Origin: Pegea sp. RAD2-039
Lineage: Eukaryota; Chordata; Thaliacea; Salpida; Salpidae
Assembly (NCBI GenBank): GCA_034620365.1
Contig: JAQGEQ010000110.1
Span: 62,001-126,000 of the forward strand
DNA: 64,000 bases
Direction of reading: 5' to 3'
How positions within the stretch are numbered: position 1 is the stretch's first letter; each line of letters begins with the position of its first letter. Below the pieces are notes generated by a model that searched no databases, was not told where the DNA came from, and saw nothing but the letters and a program-made list of their open reading frames with translations. Positions 11,082-20,686 of this stretch are shown piece after piece. Position numbers and translations under genes: made by a program.

Positions 11082-12035
11082 TCATTTTGCAATTAATAAA
11101 GTAAAGTTAAATGAAGGAAATATTAATTTTGAGGATGCAGCACCCATATAATAAAAAGTTTTGTCAAGAATGGAACTTTTGCAAGAAATGCTAAGTTTGT
11201 TTTTCAAACTTTTCCAAACTGACTTTTTCTGAGGTTTAGGTTCAACAGCCATATTTAATGGTGAAACCCGATTCTTCCTCATAAACAAATTACAAAAACT
11301 AGATGAGCTTCTTGCTTTAATCGGTGTAGTTTTGATGGTTTCTTTAAATGGCATATATTGAAAGCTTTGCTCAATACTTTTCTTTTTTATTTCATTGTTA
11401 ATGCCATCACCTCCAGCATAAAACGATTCAATGCTTTTTATTTCATCTATGGAGTTTAAACTATCACCATCTCCATCACAAGCACCATGAGTATCACTAC
11501 TTTCAGAGCTAGTTGATTTGATGTCTTCAACTAACTCGGGAATACAAGTTGGTATGCTAAGATTTCGTAGTTGATTCTTAAACTCAGCTTTTGTTACAGC
11601 TAAATTTCTATTATTACTCAACTGAATCTTCTTTTTATTTTTCTTAGAACGTTTTTTAGATTTTTTAAATGTAGGTTTCTGTGTGGAAATCCACAAAGGT
11701 GGAAGCCCATTAATATGTTTGTAGGGCTTGTTACAACCAATTTTAAGGTTCTCAAGTGAATAACTTCTTCTTCGAAGCAAGTTAGTTTCTTTCTGACTTT
11801 TCATCACCAACAAGGGTGGAGCAGAGTCTGGTCGAGAAATACCATCTCGATTCAGGTTTATTTTTTCAACATCGTCGATGTTAAAATCTTCCTGAAGACA
11901 AATTTTTTCAAGGGCCAGAAACTCCCATAACTCGATTTTATCTTTGAGTAAACGATTACAATGAGAGCTGACTCTATAATCATTCAAACTTGGCTTCACT
12001 GAAAGACTCATTTTAGAAATTCGTGAAATGCTCAT
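11082..12035 (-). CDS. Orphan single-exon protein, Ser/Lys-rich (317 aa)
   Basis: An uninterrupted 317-codon frame. I do not recognise a family. The N-terminal half has a helical, charged stretch (residues about 28-60). A very basic patch follows (KKSKKRSKKNKKK, about 123-135), a possible nuclear localisation signal. A middle segment is Ser/Asp/Gly-rich (about 175-215), and the C-terminal region is basic and Ser-rich with FxNLFMRKN near 250. There are no membrane segments or signal peptide. An acceptor-like tract ends 14 nt upstream of the ATG, and a poly(A) signal complement lies about 30 nt past the stop, both supporting a real gene. A CRE palindrome is 71 nt upstream. It converges on the micro-exon gene. 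Confidence 0.65.
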   Translation of the reverse strand: MSISRISKMSLSVKPSLNDYRVSSHCNRLLKDKIELWEFLALEKICLQEDFNIDDVEKINLNRDGISRPDSAPPLLVMKSQKETNLLRRRSYSLENLKIGCNKPYKHINGLPPLWISTQKPTFKKSKKRSKKNKKKIQLSNNRNLAVTKAEFKNQLRNLSIPTCIPELVEDIKSTSSESSDTHGACDGDGDSLNSIDEIKSIESFYAGGDGINNEIKKKSIEQSFQYMPFKETIKTTPIKARSSSSFCNLFMRKNRVSPLNMAVEPKPQKKSVWKSLKNKLSISCKSSILDKTFYYMGAASSKLIFPSFNFTLLIAK

Positions 12036-12105
12036 ATGCGTGCCGAATACTAATAATAAAATGTGTTAAAACTTGACGAAAGTATAAAGATGAAATGTTT
12101 AATAG

Positions 12106-12113
12106 TGACGTCA
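12106..12113. promoter_or_regulatory. CRE-like palindrome upstream of the orphan gene
   Basis: A perfect TGACGTCA lies 71 bp upstream of the ATG of the minus-strand orphan gene. The word TGACGTCATAAT is the same as at 2087. A CREB/ATF role is inference. Confidence 0.3.
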
Positions 12114-12469
12114 TAATTGAATTGGGTAACAACTAAGCTCGTTGTCAAAATAGTCAGAGGTATCGACAATCTCAATGAGGTATCTCAAACGCTTGTTTAT
12201 TCTTTTTTAAACATTCTAGTAATATAAACTTTCAGCTATTGTACATCCAATAAAAAAGTTTATCAAATATAATTTTTGATTTCTACCATTGAAGGGTGAA
12301 GTAAATATCCTTCAGTTAAACTTTAATCTTATAATCATTCCATAACAAACATATGCAGTCACATGTAACAAAGTAATCAGTATCTTCTAATTATTTATGA
12401 AATCTTAGTTTGAAGTTATAAAAATATAATTTTATACATTATCAGTTTGTTGTTGAAGAGTGAGGAAGT

Positions 12470-13135
12470 CTTATAGTTCTTGAAGACAATTGTTGGTGCA
12501 TTCTTGAATTCTTGAAGCTCTGTATTTTGGACGTTTTGACAAGATGAATTTTAACAGAAACGTTTTCTTGAGCTTTGTAACTCGCAAAATGTTTGTGTCA
12601 CCAATTGATTTAAAACACCAAAACCACAACACAAAGTTTCTAGATGACCTCTTAGCTTCAAGCATTGGCACTAACTGAATCTCATCTTGGTGAGACGTAG
12701 CCTTCTAGACAATGGCATATTGACAAGATTATATTCATAGTGCTGATTGCAACAACGATCACTCTCTAGCATGCCATGTAGTACCATCTGACTTACTAAA
12801 ATAATGCAAAGATGTCTTCTTATCCTTCTTCATTGGATACTTTGATCAAATATTTCAGAAGAATAGAGGTTCCACAAGACATGTGCGATGCAAATATTAT
12901 TACATTTTACAAAATTAAAGCGTACCAGATTCAATTGCAACAATTATAGACGAATGTATTCACTTAACAATGTAGGTAAAGCATTTACTCGTGTGTTACT
13001 TGCTCGCTAGCAGATATTGGCTGAAAGAATATATCCCGAGTCACAATGTAGTTTTGACTTCGTCAGTAAACAAGGTCTGTCCCGATACTGTTTAGGATTG
13101 GCTGCCTACCAAGCGTCCTAAATACGGTGAAATTA
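12470..13135 (-). repeat. Unclassified transposon fragment, includes copy 2 of the 1-145 repeat
   Basis: The part at 12620-12775 matches window positions 1-145. A 66-codon minus-strand frame (12471-12671) runs through the match but shows no motif I know. The rest, to 13135, has many stops in all frames. It is probably a decayed DNA transposon or a LINE section. Confidence 0.45.
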
Positions 13136-13139
13136 TTTC

Positions 13140-15045
13140 ACAAGAACACTAAGGCAACAGTCTAGTATGATGGAAGCTGGTTCCATGTATTAATTGTGCG
13201 GTATGAGAAAAAAATTGCTCTGATTAGTGTACCAGGTAAAATAGGCTTATTAAGATATAATGTGTCTCCTCTGAATTGCTATTACTTGAGGAAAGGACTA
13301 ATGGAAAAGAAACCATCGAATTGAATTTCAATAATATTCAGTTTGTGAACAATTTTTAAAAACAAGAATTAAGTCGTATTTAATCCGTCGAATTTTCAAA
13401 ATATCTAAATTGAAGAAGCTGAGACGATGTTTATAATTATCATATTTAATATTAAGTTTTCTGCATACTAATCTCGTAAATGTTGCCTAAACAGATTCTA
13501 TTTTTTTGGTATCACTAACTTGATATGGCATCCATGCACTATCATTGTATTCAAGACTTAGACGTACGTACAATTTGATAAGATTGATAAAAAAGCAGGG
13601 ATCCTTAGAATTAACGGTCTAAATAATAAAATAAAAAGATGATTGACTTTGCAAAGATTTTAAAACGACGTAAAACAATAATCAGCTGGTTGCGTAGGAC
13701 AGAGTCAAATGCCTCCGCAAAATCGAGATAGATGATGTCACAAGAAGTATTGCTTCCATTTGAGGGTGTAAGCTCACTAAGAAAAGTGAGATGTTGAGTT
13801 AAGGAGGGTATATATAATCTCAGAGACATTTGTGAGAATGTCAGAGTAGGACAGAGAAAGAGTATTGCCATCATTTGTTATAAAAACTTTATTAAATTGA
13901 TTGTTTAGCAGTTCAAGAAAAGTATTTGAGATCAAGTAAGGGAGATATTTTAGATCTCGCCTTAAGCTTGGGATTTATGAAGCCAACAAATTTCCTGCTG
14001 GTTGAATTTTAGACTTTTTTTTTCCTAAGTAGAAATTAGAGATAGATTTTTGATAAATTATAAAAAAATCTTTATAAAGAGATTTGATGAAGGGTCGGCT
14101 TTTGTCTGTTTGTATTTCTGGAAGTTTTTCCAAATGTTGTAAATTCCTTAAATATTTAGGCAAATGTGGCTTTTTGTTGAATCTATAAAAAAGTAAAAAT
14201 TTCTCTGTTGACTTTTAATGATGTTAGTAAACCGTGAGTAAATAGTATTGATGTCTTCGGTAGAGCAACTGATAAAAACTCATTAATACCATCATAATTT
14301 TCACGATAAGAATTCCGTTTCCATGGAGTTTTAACGTTCATATAAAAAGTTTGATAAAGCTTTAATACAATCATGTTGTGCTTGAAAGTTAGATTGAAAG
14401 ATTCTTTTAGATCAACGTAGATAATATTCTGAGATTTTTTTTCTTTTTTATATATATAAATGCAAAGGAGGGTGCCTAAAGAGAGCACATCTCGCTAACA
14501 CACATTCTCGCGAGTTTTTTATGGTTTTTCTCTGAATTTTATAAATATGTCTCTACCTGGGGTCGAACCCGATACTTCCTAGCTAGAAGGTAGGTGTAGT
14601 AACCGCTTCGCCATCAAGCAGGACTTGCTTGATGTGATAAGAAGATTTAAAGTATTACCACTAACTTCGGTCGGAAAAGTAACCATCTGATATAGGTTAT
14701 TGGCATCGAGAAAGCTTACAAAGGTATGCCTTAGATGGCTGAACTAGGATTGTCGCTATCCAAGTTAAACAATTTTTCCACAGATGGCGAATTCGGGTTA
14801 TTCCAATCAATTTTTCTTAAATTTAAATCCTCTATCAGATATAACTCAAGACACACATCACTCTTCAAAACTTTTAATAAGACCTTAATAGTAGCCCCGA
14901 AATTATTTTAATTTTAGAGGGTACTAGGTAGGTTACGTATAAAACCAAAACAGTTGGACTTTAAGTAATGAAAATCAAAAGTAATGATCTCAAATCCTGG
15001 ACAAGTAATGGCATCGGTCTGAATTCTGGAGATCCTGGGTATATG
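13140..15045 (-). mobile_element. LINE copy 2 (CR1/Jockey-like), 5'-truncated and interrupted by a SINE
   Basis: The 3' part (13160-13600) matches 59600-60060 of LINE copy 3, including 'ttccatgtattaatt' and 'gcggtatgagaaaaaa'. Reverse transcriptase motif A is visible on the minus strand at about 13690-13740 as IIYLDFAEAFD, with the catalytic Asp. The 5' edge at about 15045 stops within the endonuclease region that is seen more fully in copy 1 (match to about 897-935). Several stops and shifts make it inactive. A tRNA-headed SINE sits inside at 14465-14625. Confidence 0.75.
14465..14625 (-). mobile_element. tRNA-derived SINE 1
   Basis: On the minus strand, an RNA polymerase III box A (TGGCGAAGCGG, complement of 14603-14613) and box B (GGTTCGACCCC, complement of 14559-14569) are spaced as in a tRNA. 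The acceptor ends do not pair, so it is not a functional tRNA. The 3' tail (complement of 14465-14510) reads ...GAATGTGTGTTAGCGAGA...AGGCACCCTC. It is closely shared with the 3' end of LINE copy 3 near 59355-59395, which suggests mobilisation by that LINE family. Confidence 0.7.
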
Positions 15046-16500
15046 TTTAAAAATAAATAGTTGAAATTTCAATATAAAACTTAATCTAAATGATAATTTT
15101 TACAAAGTCAAATCTAACGAAAGGGCATAAACATGTTATTTATCACTCAAACGTATACACTGCTTTTTATTAGGCCAGTTTGTTCGCTCGTATTTTGGTT
15201 TTCGTAACACGTTTTCTTCAATACAACGAGATAAGTGCTGACTTTAAATGTCACTTTTACAGTACTTTTTGGGCATAATATGCTTAGATATAATCGATTT
15301 AGATACTTGGCAATTACCAAGAGCTTTATTAATTTATTAATGAGTTATTTACTGATTTTTTAATAACATCTTTTATTTATGATGTTTCCTATGAATATTC
15401 GCAAAAACCTTGTTATAATTGAAATTTTCTTTCTTGAAAAAGTGCCTAAATATTTTTTATATTCTGATAAAAAGTTTAATTAGATTTATCAAAAGTATTT
15501 AAAAGTATTTTAGTTTTATTTATAAATGTTGTAACTTCTGCAATATCAGTTAAATTATATTTTTAATCATGAAATTTTCTAGGCTTTTTTCAGTTCTCTT
15601 TTATAATTTATTTTTTAATTTCTGTCTTTCTTAGTTTTTTAGTTTTTATAATAACAAACTCAGATTTAATTTCTTATAATGATCTAACAAGTATAATTTC
15701 TTCAGTATAGTGATGTGAAAATTTTACAATTTTAATGACTTCTTTAAAAATTGCAATGTTTCCTACATCCTTAGAAACTCATCATTAAAAATTAGCAACT
15801 TTGATAAGGTCCAGTGAAGTAGTAGGATTGTAATAGGATTATCATGACTTAGAGTTTTTTTTTTCAACCTTATCACTATATCAAAACCTATTTAAAATTT
15901 TTTAGAAAATTTTACTAATTTCCTTGTAAAGTCAAATATAAAACTGTCATTTTCCTTATTTATTTTGTACTTTTGATTTTTATCTTATGTTTATTTATAC
16001 CTCCTAAGCCTTCTTATTTTTTCTACATCAATTATTTTAAACTATGGTACTTAAGACTTTTTCATTATTTTTCTGAAGCCATATTTTTGTTGTTGTTATA
16101 GGAGCTTTATAATTTGTCATCTGTAGCCATGCATTAAGTAAAATAGATGAATAATTTTTCTTTTTAGACTCATTAGAAAACTTTCTTTTTATATGACTTG
16201 AAAATATAAAGCATTATTGATATTTAAAAATAAGTTTATAATAAATGTTTAATTGTAATTTAAAGTAATTTTTAATTGTATAATGACTATTTTGTAAAAA
16301 TTGTAGAATATTATTTTATTTCAAATTTTAATCAAGCTAGAAATTAAATTACTATAAAGTTTTTTTAATTTTGTAGTTAAAATAAGTAAATCAAAATCTA
16401 AAAAATATATATTATAAATAGTATTAAGTTGTAAATTTCCAATTGTAAATAAATTATAAACCTGTTAATAATTAATGAAATTATATTTACAAATTTTGTT
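15046..16500. other. AT-rich intergenic stretch
   Basis: No coding frame, tRNA or repeat recognised. Presumed upstream region of the sepiapterin reductase cluster. Confidence 0.5.
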
Positions 16501-16536
16501 GTTTGTCAACTTTTATAGGATCTTTTGTTATTAAAA

Positions 16537-17589
16537 TTAAAATGTCAGTTTTTGTTGGAAGATCGATTGTAATTGTTACTGGTGCTTCTAGAGGTTATGG
16601 TTTGGAATTATGTCTTCAATCGATTAAACAACTTGCAAAAAAGTCCCTTCTTATAATGATTAGTAGAAATTATGAAAAACTTCAACAATCTAAAGATCAG
16701 GTTGAAAGTATTGTATCTGATAATGATATTCAAATCATTTCTAGAGTTTGTGATCTTTCTATTCTTGACTCTATTCCAAAACTAATAGAAGATTGTTTGG
16801 TTGATGTGGATGATTATAAAAACTTTTTTCTTTTCAATAATGCTGGTACAATAGGAAATTGTGATCAAAATATTGATTCTATTTTACAAGTTGAAGACGT
16901 TAAAAGTTACTTTGATTTGAATATATCAAGTTGCTTTTTGGTGACATCATTGTTATTAAATAAGTTGAAGAAATCTCAGATTTCAAACAAATTTGTAATC
17001 AATATATCAAGTTTGTTTGCTCTACAACCAACTGCTAGCTTTTCAATGTATTGTAGTGGTAAGGCTGCTCGTGATATGTTCTTTAAAGTATTAGCTGCTG
17101 AAAGGTCTGATGTTAGAGTACTTAATTGGGCACCTGGTCCTATGCCTACTGATATGTTTCAACAAGTTGTAAATCAAAGCTCAAATCGTGAAGTTGTTGA
17201 TCAATTTAAAGAAATGGTTAATAATAAAAGACTTGTTACTTGTACTCAGTCTGTTGGAAAACTGTTTGAGGTTTTGGAAAAGAATGAATTTGTTTCAGGA
17301 GATCATATTGATTACTTTGACATATAGTTTGATAGGTTCTTATTCCTTGCTGTCTGATTATGCTTCTACTATTATTCAATTATATTTATGTTATATATAA
17401 TGCTTTGCTAAAGACTAAGTATTCAAAATTAGTAGTAACTAAAATATGACTTTGTTGCTAACTTATAAATTGTTTGAAAAATGCTATTTTCTTATATTAT
17501 TGCTCATATACACTTCAGTTTAATTTAATATTAATTTTTGATTATTCAATTATAGAAAATATTTCTTTTTGATTTTGCAGATTTTACTG
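16537..17589 (+). repeat. Tandem duplication, unit 1 (SPR-a to MUS81 start)
   Basis: Unit 1 (1053 bp) and unit 2 (19014-20067, 1054 bp) are about 98% identical over coding and 3' flank. Both begin with TTAAAATG at the SPR start codon. Both end just before a second TTAAAATG, which in unit 1 is the MUS81 start (17590-17597) and in unit 2 is 20068-20075. Confidence 0.9.
16542..17327 (+). CDS. SPR: Sepiapterin reductase, copy a (intact)
   Basis: A 261-residue short-chain dehydrogenase, the usual length for sepiapterin reductase. The enzyme uses NADPH to reduce 6-pyruvoyl-tetrahydropterin or sepiapterin in tetrahydrobiopterin synthesis in the cytosol. Visible motifs are the dinucleotide-binding TGASRGYG (13-20), NNAG (99-102), catalytic Ser157 in NISS, Tyr170 and Lys174 in YCSGKAARD, and APGPMPTDM (197-205). 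The C-terminal FVSGDHIDYFD matches the family. I chose ATG 16542 because the second copy begins at the same residue and an acceptor-like tatag ends 23 nt upstream. It is followed 267 bp later by MUS81 on the same strand. Intronless. Confidence 0.92.
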   Translation: MSVFVGRSIVIVTGASRGYGLELCLQSIKQLAKKSLLIMISRNYEKLQQSKDQVESIVSDNDIQIISRVCDLSILDSIPKLIEDCLVDVDDYKNFFLFNNAGTIGNCDQNIDSILQVEDVKSYFDLNISSCFLVTSLLLNKLKKSQISNKFVINISSLFALQPTASFSMYCSGKAARDMFFKVLAAERSDVRVLNWAPGPMPTDMFQQVVNQSSNREVVDQFKEMVNNKRLVTCTQSVGKLFEVLEKNEFVSGDHIDYFDI

Positions 17590-17594
17590 TTAAA

Positions 17595-18839
17595 ATGGGT
17601 AAACCAAAATATTCTAACCATTCATCCAAGGTAAATAGTATTTTTTTTACTTATTTGAAAGAATTTGAAGAGAAAGCTTCATCTAAAGGTTGTAAATCTG
17701 CTAACGGTTATCGAAAATGTATTTCAACTTTAAAAAAGTATCCTTTACCGCTACAAAGAGGTGCTGATGCTTTTATATTGCAAAATTTTGGTGAAAAAGT
17801 TTGTAAAATGCTAGATACTAGACTAGATGAGGATGCTAGAAAAAATAATTTAGAAATAAAAGAATTTCTACAGCTTAACAGAACTGTTGAATCTTGTAAG
17901 TTCTTAAATATCTCCACCCAGCTAAATACTGTTGAAAAAGGAAAAGTAACAAAAGCAAAAAGCATCCCTGTGAAGAAATCTAGCATCACAAATCATAAAA
18001 AACCAACCCATGAGTCTATGATGTTTGATTTGAAGCCAGGTGGGTATGAGATTGTTTTATGTGTTGATAATCATGAAGCGCATGGTGCTGGAGATAAGAA
18101 AACTGTGAAAGATCAATTAAAGAATCTTCAGGTGAAATGGGCTTATAAAAATTTAAGTATTGGGGACTTTGCGTGGGTGGCTAGAGAAAAAACTGATAGC
18201 AATCCAAAAGAACTGATGATTGATTACATCATTGAAAGAAAAACTGCTTCGGATCTTAACCAGTCAATAATAGATAAACGTTTTTCAGAACAAAAGGTTC
18301 GTTTGAAAGACTGTGGGTTGAAAAATGTTATTTATTTGATTGAAGAGTATAAAAAATTGGAACATCAAAGATTGCCACCAAAGACATTGATGCAAGCTAC
18401 TATCAATACTCAAATAATTAATGGCTTTTTATTAAAGTTTACTAATGATTCTAAAGAAACTTTTGAATACTTAGAATTCGTCACAAGAAAAATTGAAGAT
18501 AAATTTAGAGGAAAAACTTTATCCGCTGCATTAGCTATTGATGATAATGAATGCAACCTTTTGACATTTGACAATTTCAACAAATCAGTTACAAAGACTA
18601 AAAACGTAACAGCTACTGAGCTTTTCATCAAACAGCTGATGCAAATTAAAAATGTATCATACGATAAAGCAAATTCTATTACAAAGGTATATCCAACTCT
18701 AAGGAGTTTACTTGAACAATATGAAAAATGTGAAAATGAAAATGAAAGGCGTAATTTAATTTCGAAAGTTAAATTTGGCGTTTTAGGAAAAATGGTTGGC
18801 AAAGCTATTAGTTCAAACATATATTATCAATTTAGTTAG
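17595..18839 (+). CDS. MUS81: MUS81 structure-specific endonuclease subunit
   Basis: A 414-residue MUS81, the catalytic subunit that with EME1/EME2 cuts branched DNA such as 3' flaps, stalled forks and nicked Holliday junctions in the nucleus. The N-terminal helix-hairpin-helix region (about 1-85) contains KYPLPLQRGADAFILQNFG. The ERCC4 nuclease domain starts near EIVLCVDNHE (about 151) and carries the catalytic IIERKTASDL (about 211-220), followed by IIDKRFSEQKVRLK. A C-terminal tandem helix-hairpin-helix region follows. It is shorter than the human protein (about 550), mainly because the central linker is short. The frame is intronless. Acceptor-like 'gattttgcag' ends 14 nt before the ATG and the upstream gene ends only 267 bp away, fitting trans-splicing of a cluster. 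Confidence 0.93.
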   Translation: MGKPKYSNHSSKVNSIFFTYLKEFEEKASSKGCKSANGYRKCISTLKKYPLPLQRGADAFILQNFGEKVCKMLDTRLDEDARKNNLEIKEFLQLNRTVESCKFLNISTQLNTVEKGKVTKAKSIPVKKSSITNHKKPTHESMMFDLKPGGYEIVLCVDNHEAHGAGDKKTVKDQLKNLQVKWAYKNLSIGDFAWVAREKTDSNPKELMIDYIIERKTASDLNQSIIDKRFSEQKVRLKDCGLKNVIYLIEEYKKLEHQRLPPKTLMQATINTQIINGFLLKFTNDSKETFEYLEFVTRKIEDKFRGKTLSAALAIDDNECNLLTFDNFNKSVTKTKNVTATELFIKQLMQIKNVSYDKANSITKVYPTLRSLLEQYEKCENENERRNLISKVKFGVLGKMVGKAISSNIYYQFS

Positions 18840-19013
18840 ATTTAATCTAATCTGTTGTACATAAAAACTAAACTGTCATCTGTTATGAAACGTTTGAATA
18901 TTGTAATTTTTGGTTTCTTAACTTTAATTGATATTTAAAATATTTTTTTATACTTTACAGCTAATAACTAATACAAAGTAATAACTTTTAACTGTGATAA
19001 TATTTGTATGTTG

Positions 19014-20075
19014 TTAAAATGTCAGTTTTTGTTGGAAGATCGATTGTAATTGTTACTGGTGCTTCTAGAGGTTATGGTTTGGAATTATGTCTTCAGTCGA
19101 TTAAGCAACTTGCAAAAAAGTCCCTTCTTATAATGATTAGTAAAAATTATGAAAAACTTCAACAATCGAAAGATCAGGTTGAAAGTATTGTATCTGATAA
19201 TGATATTCAAATCATTTCTAGAGTTTGTGATCTTTCTATTCTTGACTCTATTCCAAAACTAATAGAAGATTGTTTGGTTGATGTGGATGATTATAAAAAC
19301 TTGTTTCTTTTCAATAATGCTGGTACAATTGGAAATTGTGATCAAAATATTGATTCTATTTTACAAGTTGAAGACGTTAAAAGTCACTTTGATTTGAATA
19401 TATCAAGTTGCTTTTTGGTGACATCATTGTTATTAAATAAGTTGAAGAACTCTCAGATTTCAAACAAATTTGTAATCAATATATCAAGTTTGTTTGCTCT
19501 ACAACCAACTGCTAGCTTTTCAATGCATTGTAGTGGTAAGGCTGCTCGTGATATGTTCTTTAAAGTATTAGCTGCTGAAAGGTCTGATGTTAGAGTACTT
19601 AATTGGGCACCTGGTCCTATGCCTACTGATATGTTTCAACAAGTTGTAAATCAAAGCTCAAATCGTGAAGTTGTTGATCAACTTAAAGAAATGGTTGATA
19701 ATAAAACAGTTGTTACTTGTACTCAGTCTGTTGGAAAACTGTTTGAGGTTTTGGAAAAGAATGAATTTGTTTCAGGAGATCATATTGATTACTTTGACAT
19801 ATAGTTTGATAGGTTCTTATTCCTTGATGTCTGATTATGCTTCTACTATTATTCAATTATATTTATGTTATATATAATGCTTTGCTAAAGACTAAGTATT
19901 CAAAATTAGTAGTAACTAAAATATGACTTTGTTGCTAACTTATAAATTGTTTGAAAAAATGCTATTTTCTTATATTATTGCTCATATACACTTCAGTTTA
20001 ATTTAATATTAATTTTTGATTATTCAATTATAGAAAATATTTCTTTTTGATTTTGCAGATTTTACTGTTAAAATG
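19014..20075 (+). repeat. Tandem duplication, unit 2 (SPR-b plus copied leader of MUS81)
   Basis: Carries SPR-b, the same 3' flank and a copy of the MUS81 acceptor and leader ending in TTAAAATG. After 20075 the sequence no longer matches MUS81, so only the MUS81 start context was copied. One extra A in an A-run near 19958 accounts for the one-base length difference. Confidence 0.9.
19019..19804 (+). CDS. SPR: Sepiapterin reductase-like, copy b (catalytic Tyr replaced by His)
   Basis: Same length as copy a (261 residues), with nine substitutions: R42K, F95L, Y123H, K144N, Y170H, F222L, N227D, R230T and L231V. By my count only about four differences are silent. Codon 170 (19526-19528) is CAT instead of TAT. 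It changes the catalytic tyrosine of the Ser-Tyr-Lys triad (SMHCSGKAARD), while Ser157 and Lys174 remain. In short-chain dehydrogenases this tyrosine is the proton donor, so reductase activity is expected to be lost or very low. The frame is otherwise intact. It may be a new non-catalytic protein or an early pseudogene. It starts 180 bp after the MUS81 stop, and an acceptor-like 'tactttacag' ends at 18960. Confidence 0.88.
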   Translation: MSVFVGRSIVIVTGASRGYGLELCLQSIKQLAKKSLLIMISKNYEKLQQSKDQVESIVSDNDIQIISRVCDLSILDSIPKLIEDCLVDVDDYKNLFLFNNAGTIGNCDQNIDSILQVEDVKSHFDLNISSCFLVTSLLLNKLKNSQISNKFVINISSLFALQPTASFSMHCSGKAARDMFFKVLAAERSDVRVLNWAPGPMPTDMFQQVVNQSSNREVVDQLKEMVDNKTVVTCTQSVGKLFEVLEKNEFVSGDHIDYFDI

Positions 20076-20454
20076 ATTAATTTTAACAATTTTGTAACTA
20101 AAATAAAACTTTATAGTTTCTGGGCCTTTTATTAAGCAGTGAAGCAACTTATTACACAGAACAATATAGAAATGCTGAAAAGTCTGGAGTACCAAACTCC
20201 AATGTAGAGAAGATTTAGGAATACTTCAAAGGTAATGTAGGTACAAAATCAGTAGAAAAAGGGGGAGTCGTATATGATTTTGAAAACAATTACTCAAAGA
20301 ATACTCTCTTAGTAAAATTTCAAAGAGGTCAAAAATATGGATTTTGCAAGAAGATTCCGAACTGGTTACACTATTGAGAAAGCTACAGGGCGTTATTAAA
20401 GTCATTAACTGGATTAATTCTAACCTCTGAGGAATATAAAAGATCTTTAAAAAA

Positions 20455-20550
20455 ACCATTTGACCCTAAGATGAGAGAAACCATTAACAATTTAAAGTAT
20501 GAGATGAGTTTGTTTCACGAGATCATATCGATTACTTTGATGAAGTTTAG
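20455..20550 (+). pseudogene. Remnant of a third sepiapterin reductase C terminus
   Basis: The frame ending at TAG 20548-20550 reads DEFVSRDHIDYFDEV, close to EFVSGDHIDYFDI at the end of copies a and b. Just upstream, in another frame, DPKMRETINNLK resembles the region about 40 residues before the end in vertebrate sepiapterin reductases. The rest of the gene is missing or unrecognisable. It points to an older copy at this locus. Confidence 0.55.
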
Positions 20551-20686
20551 TTTATTTAATTATTTTTTTTGCTTTATTACCTACTGTCTTCATTACTATT
20601 TTCTTTATTGAATTCTTAGCTTGTATCGATTTAATTTTTATTTTTTTGGTCACATTAAGGGTTTGGTAATTATAGTTATATTAAAT

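Noticed and set aside
12471..12671. Independent small gene on the minus strand
   Set aside because: The region is repeated at the left edge of the window, so it is a transposon fragment rather than a single-copy gene.
20226..20459. 77-codon minus-strand frame between SPR-b and REXO4
   Set aside because: No recognisable features, and its strand is opposite to the SPR remnant that overlaps its end.
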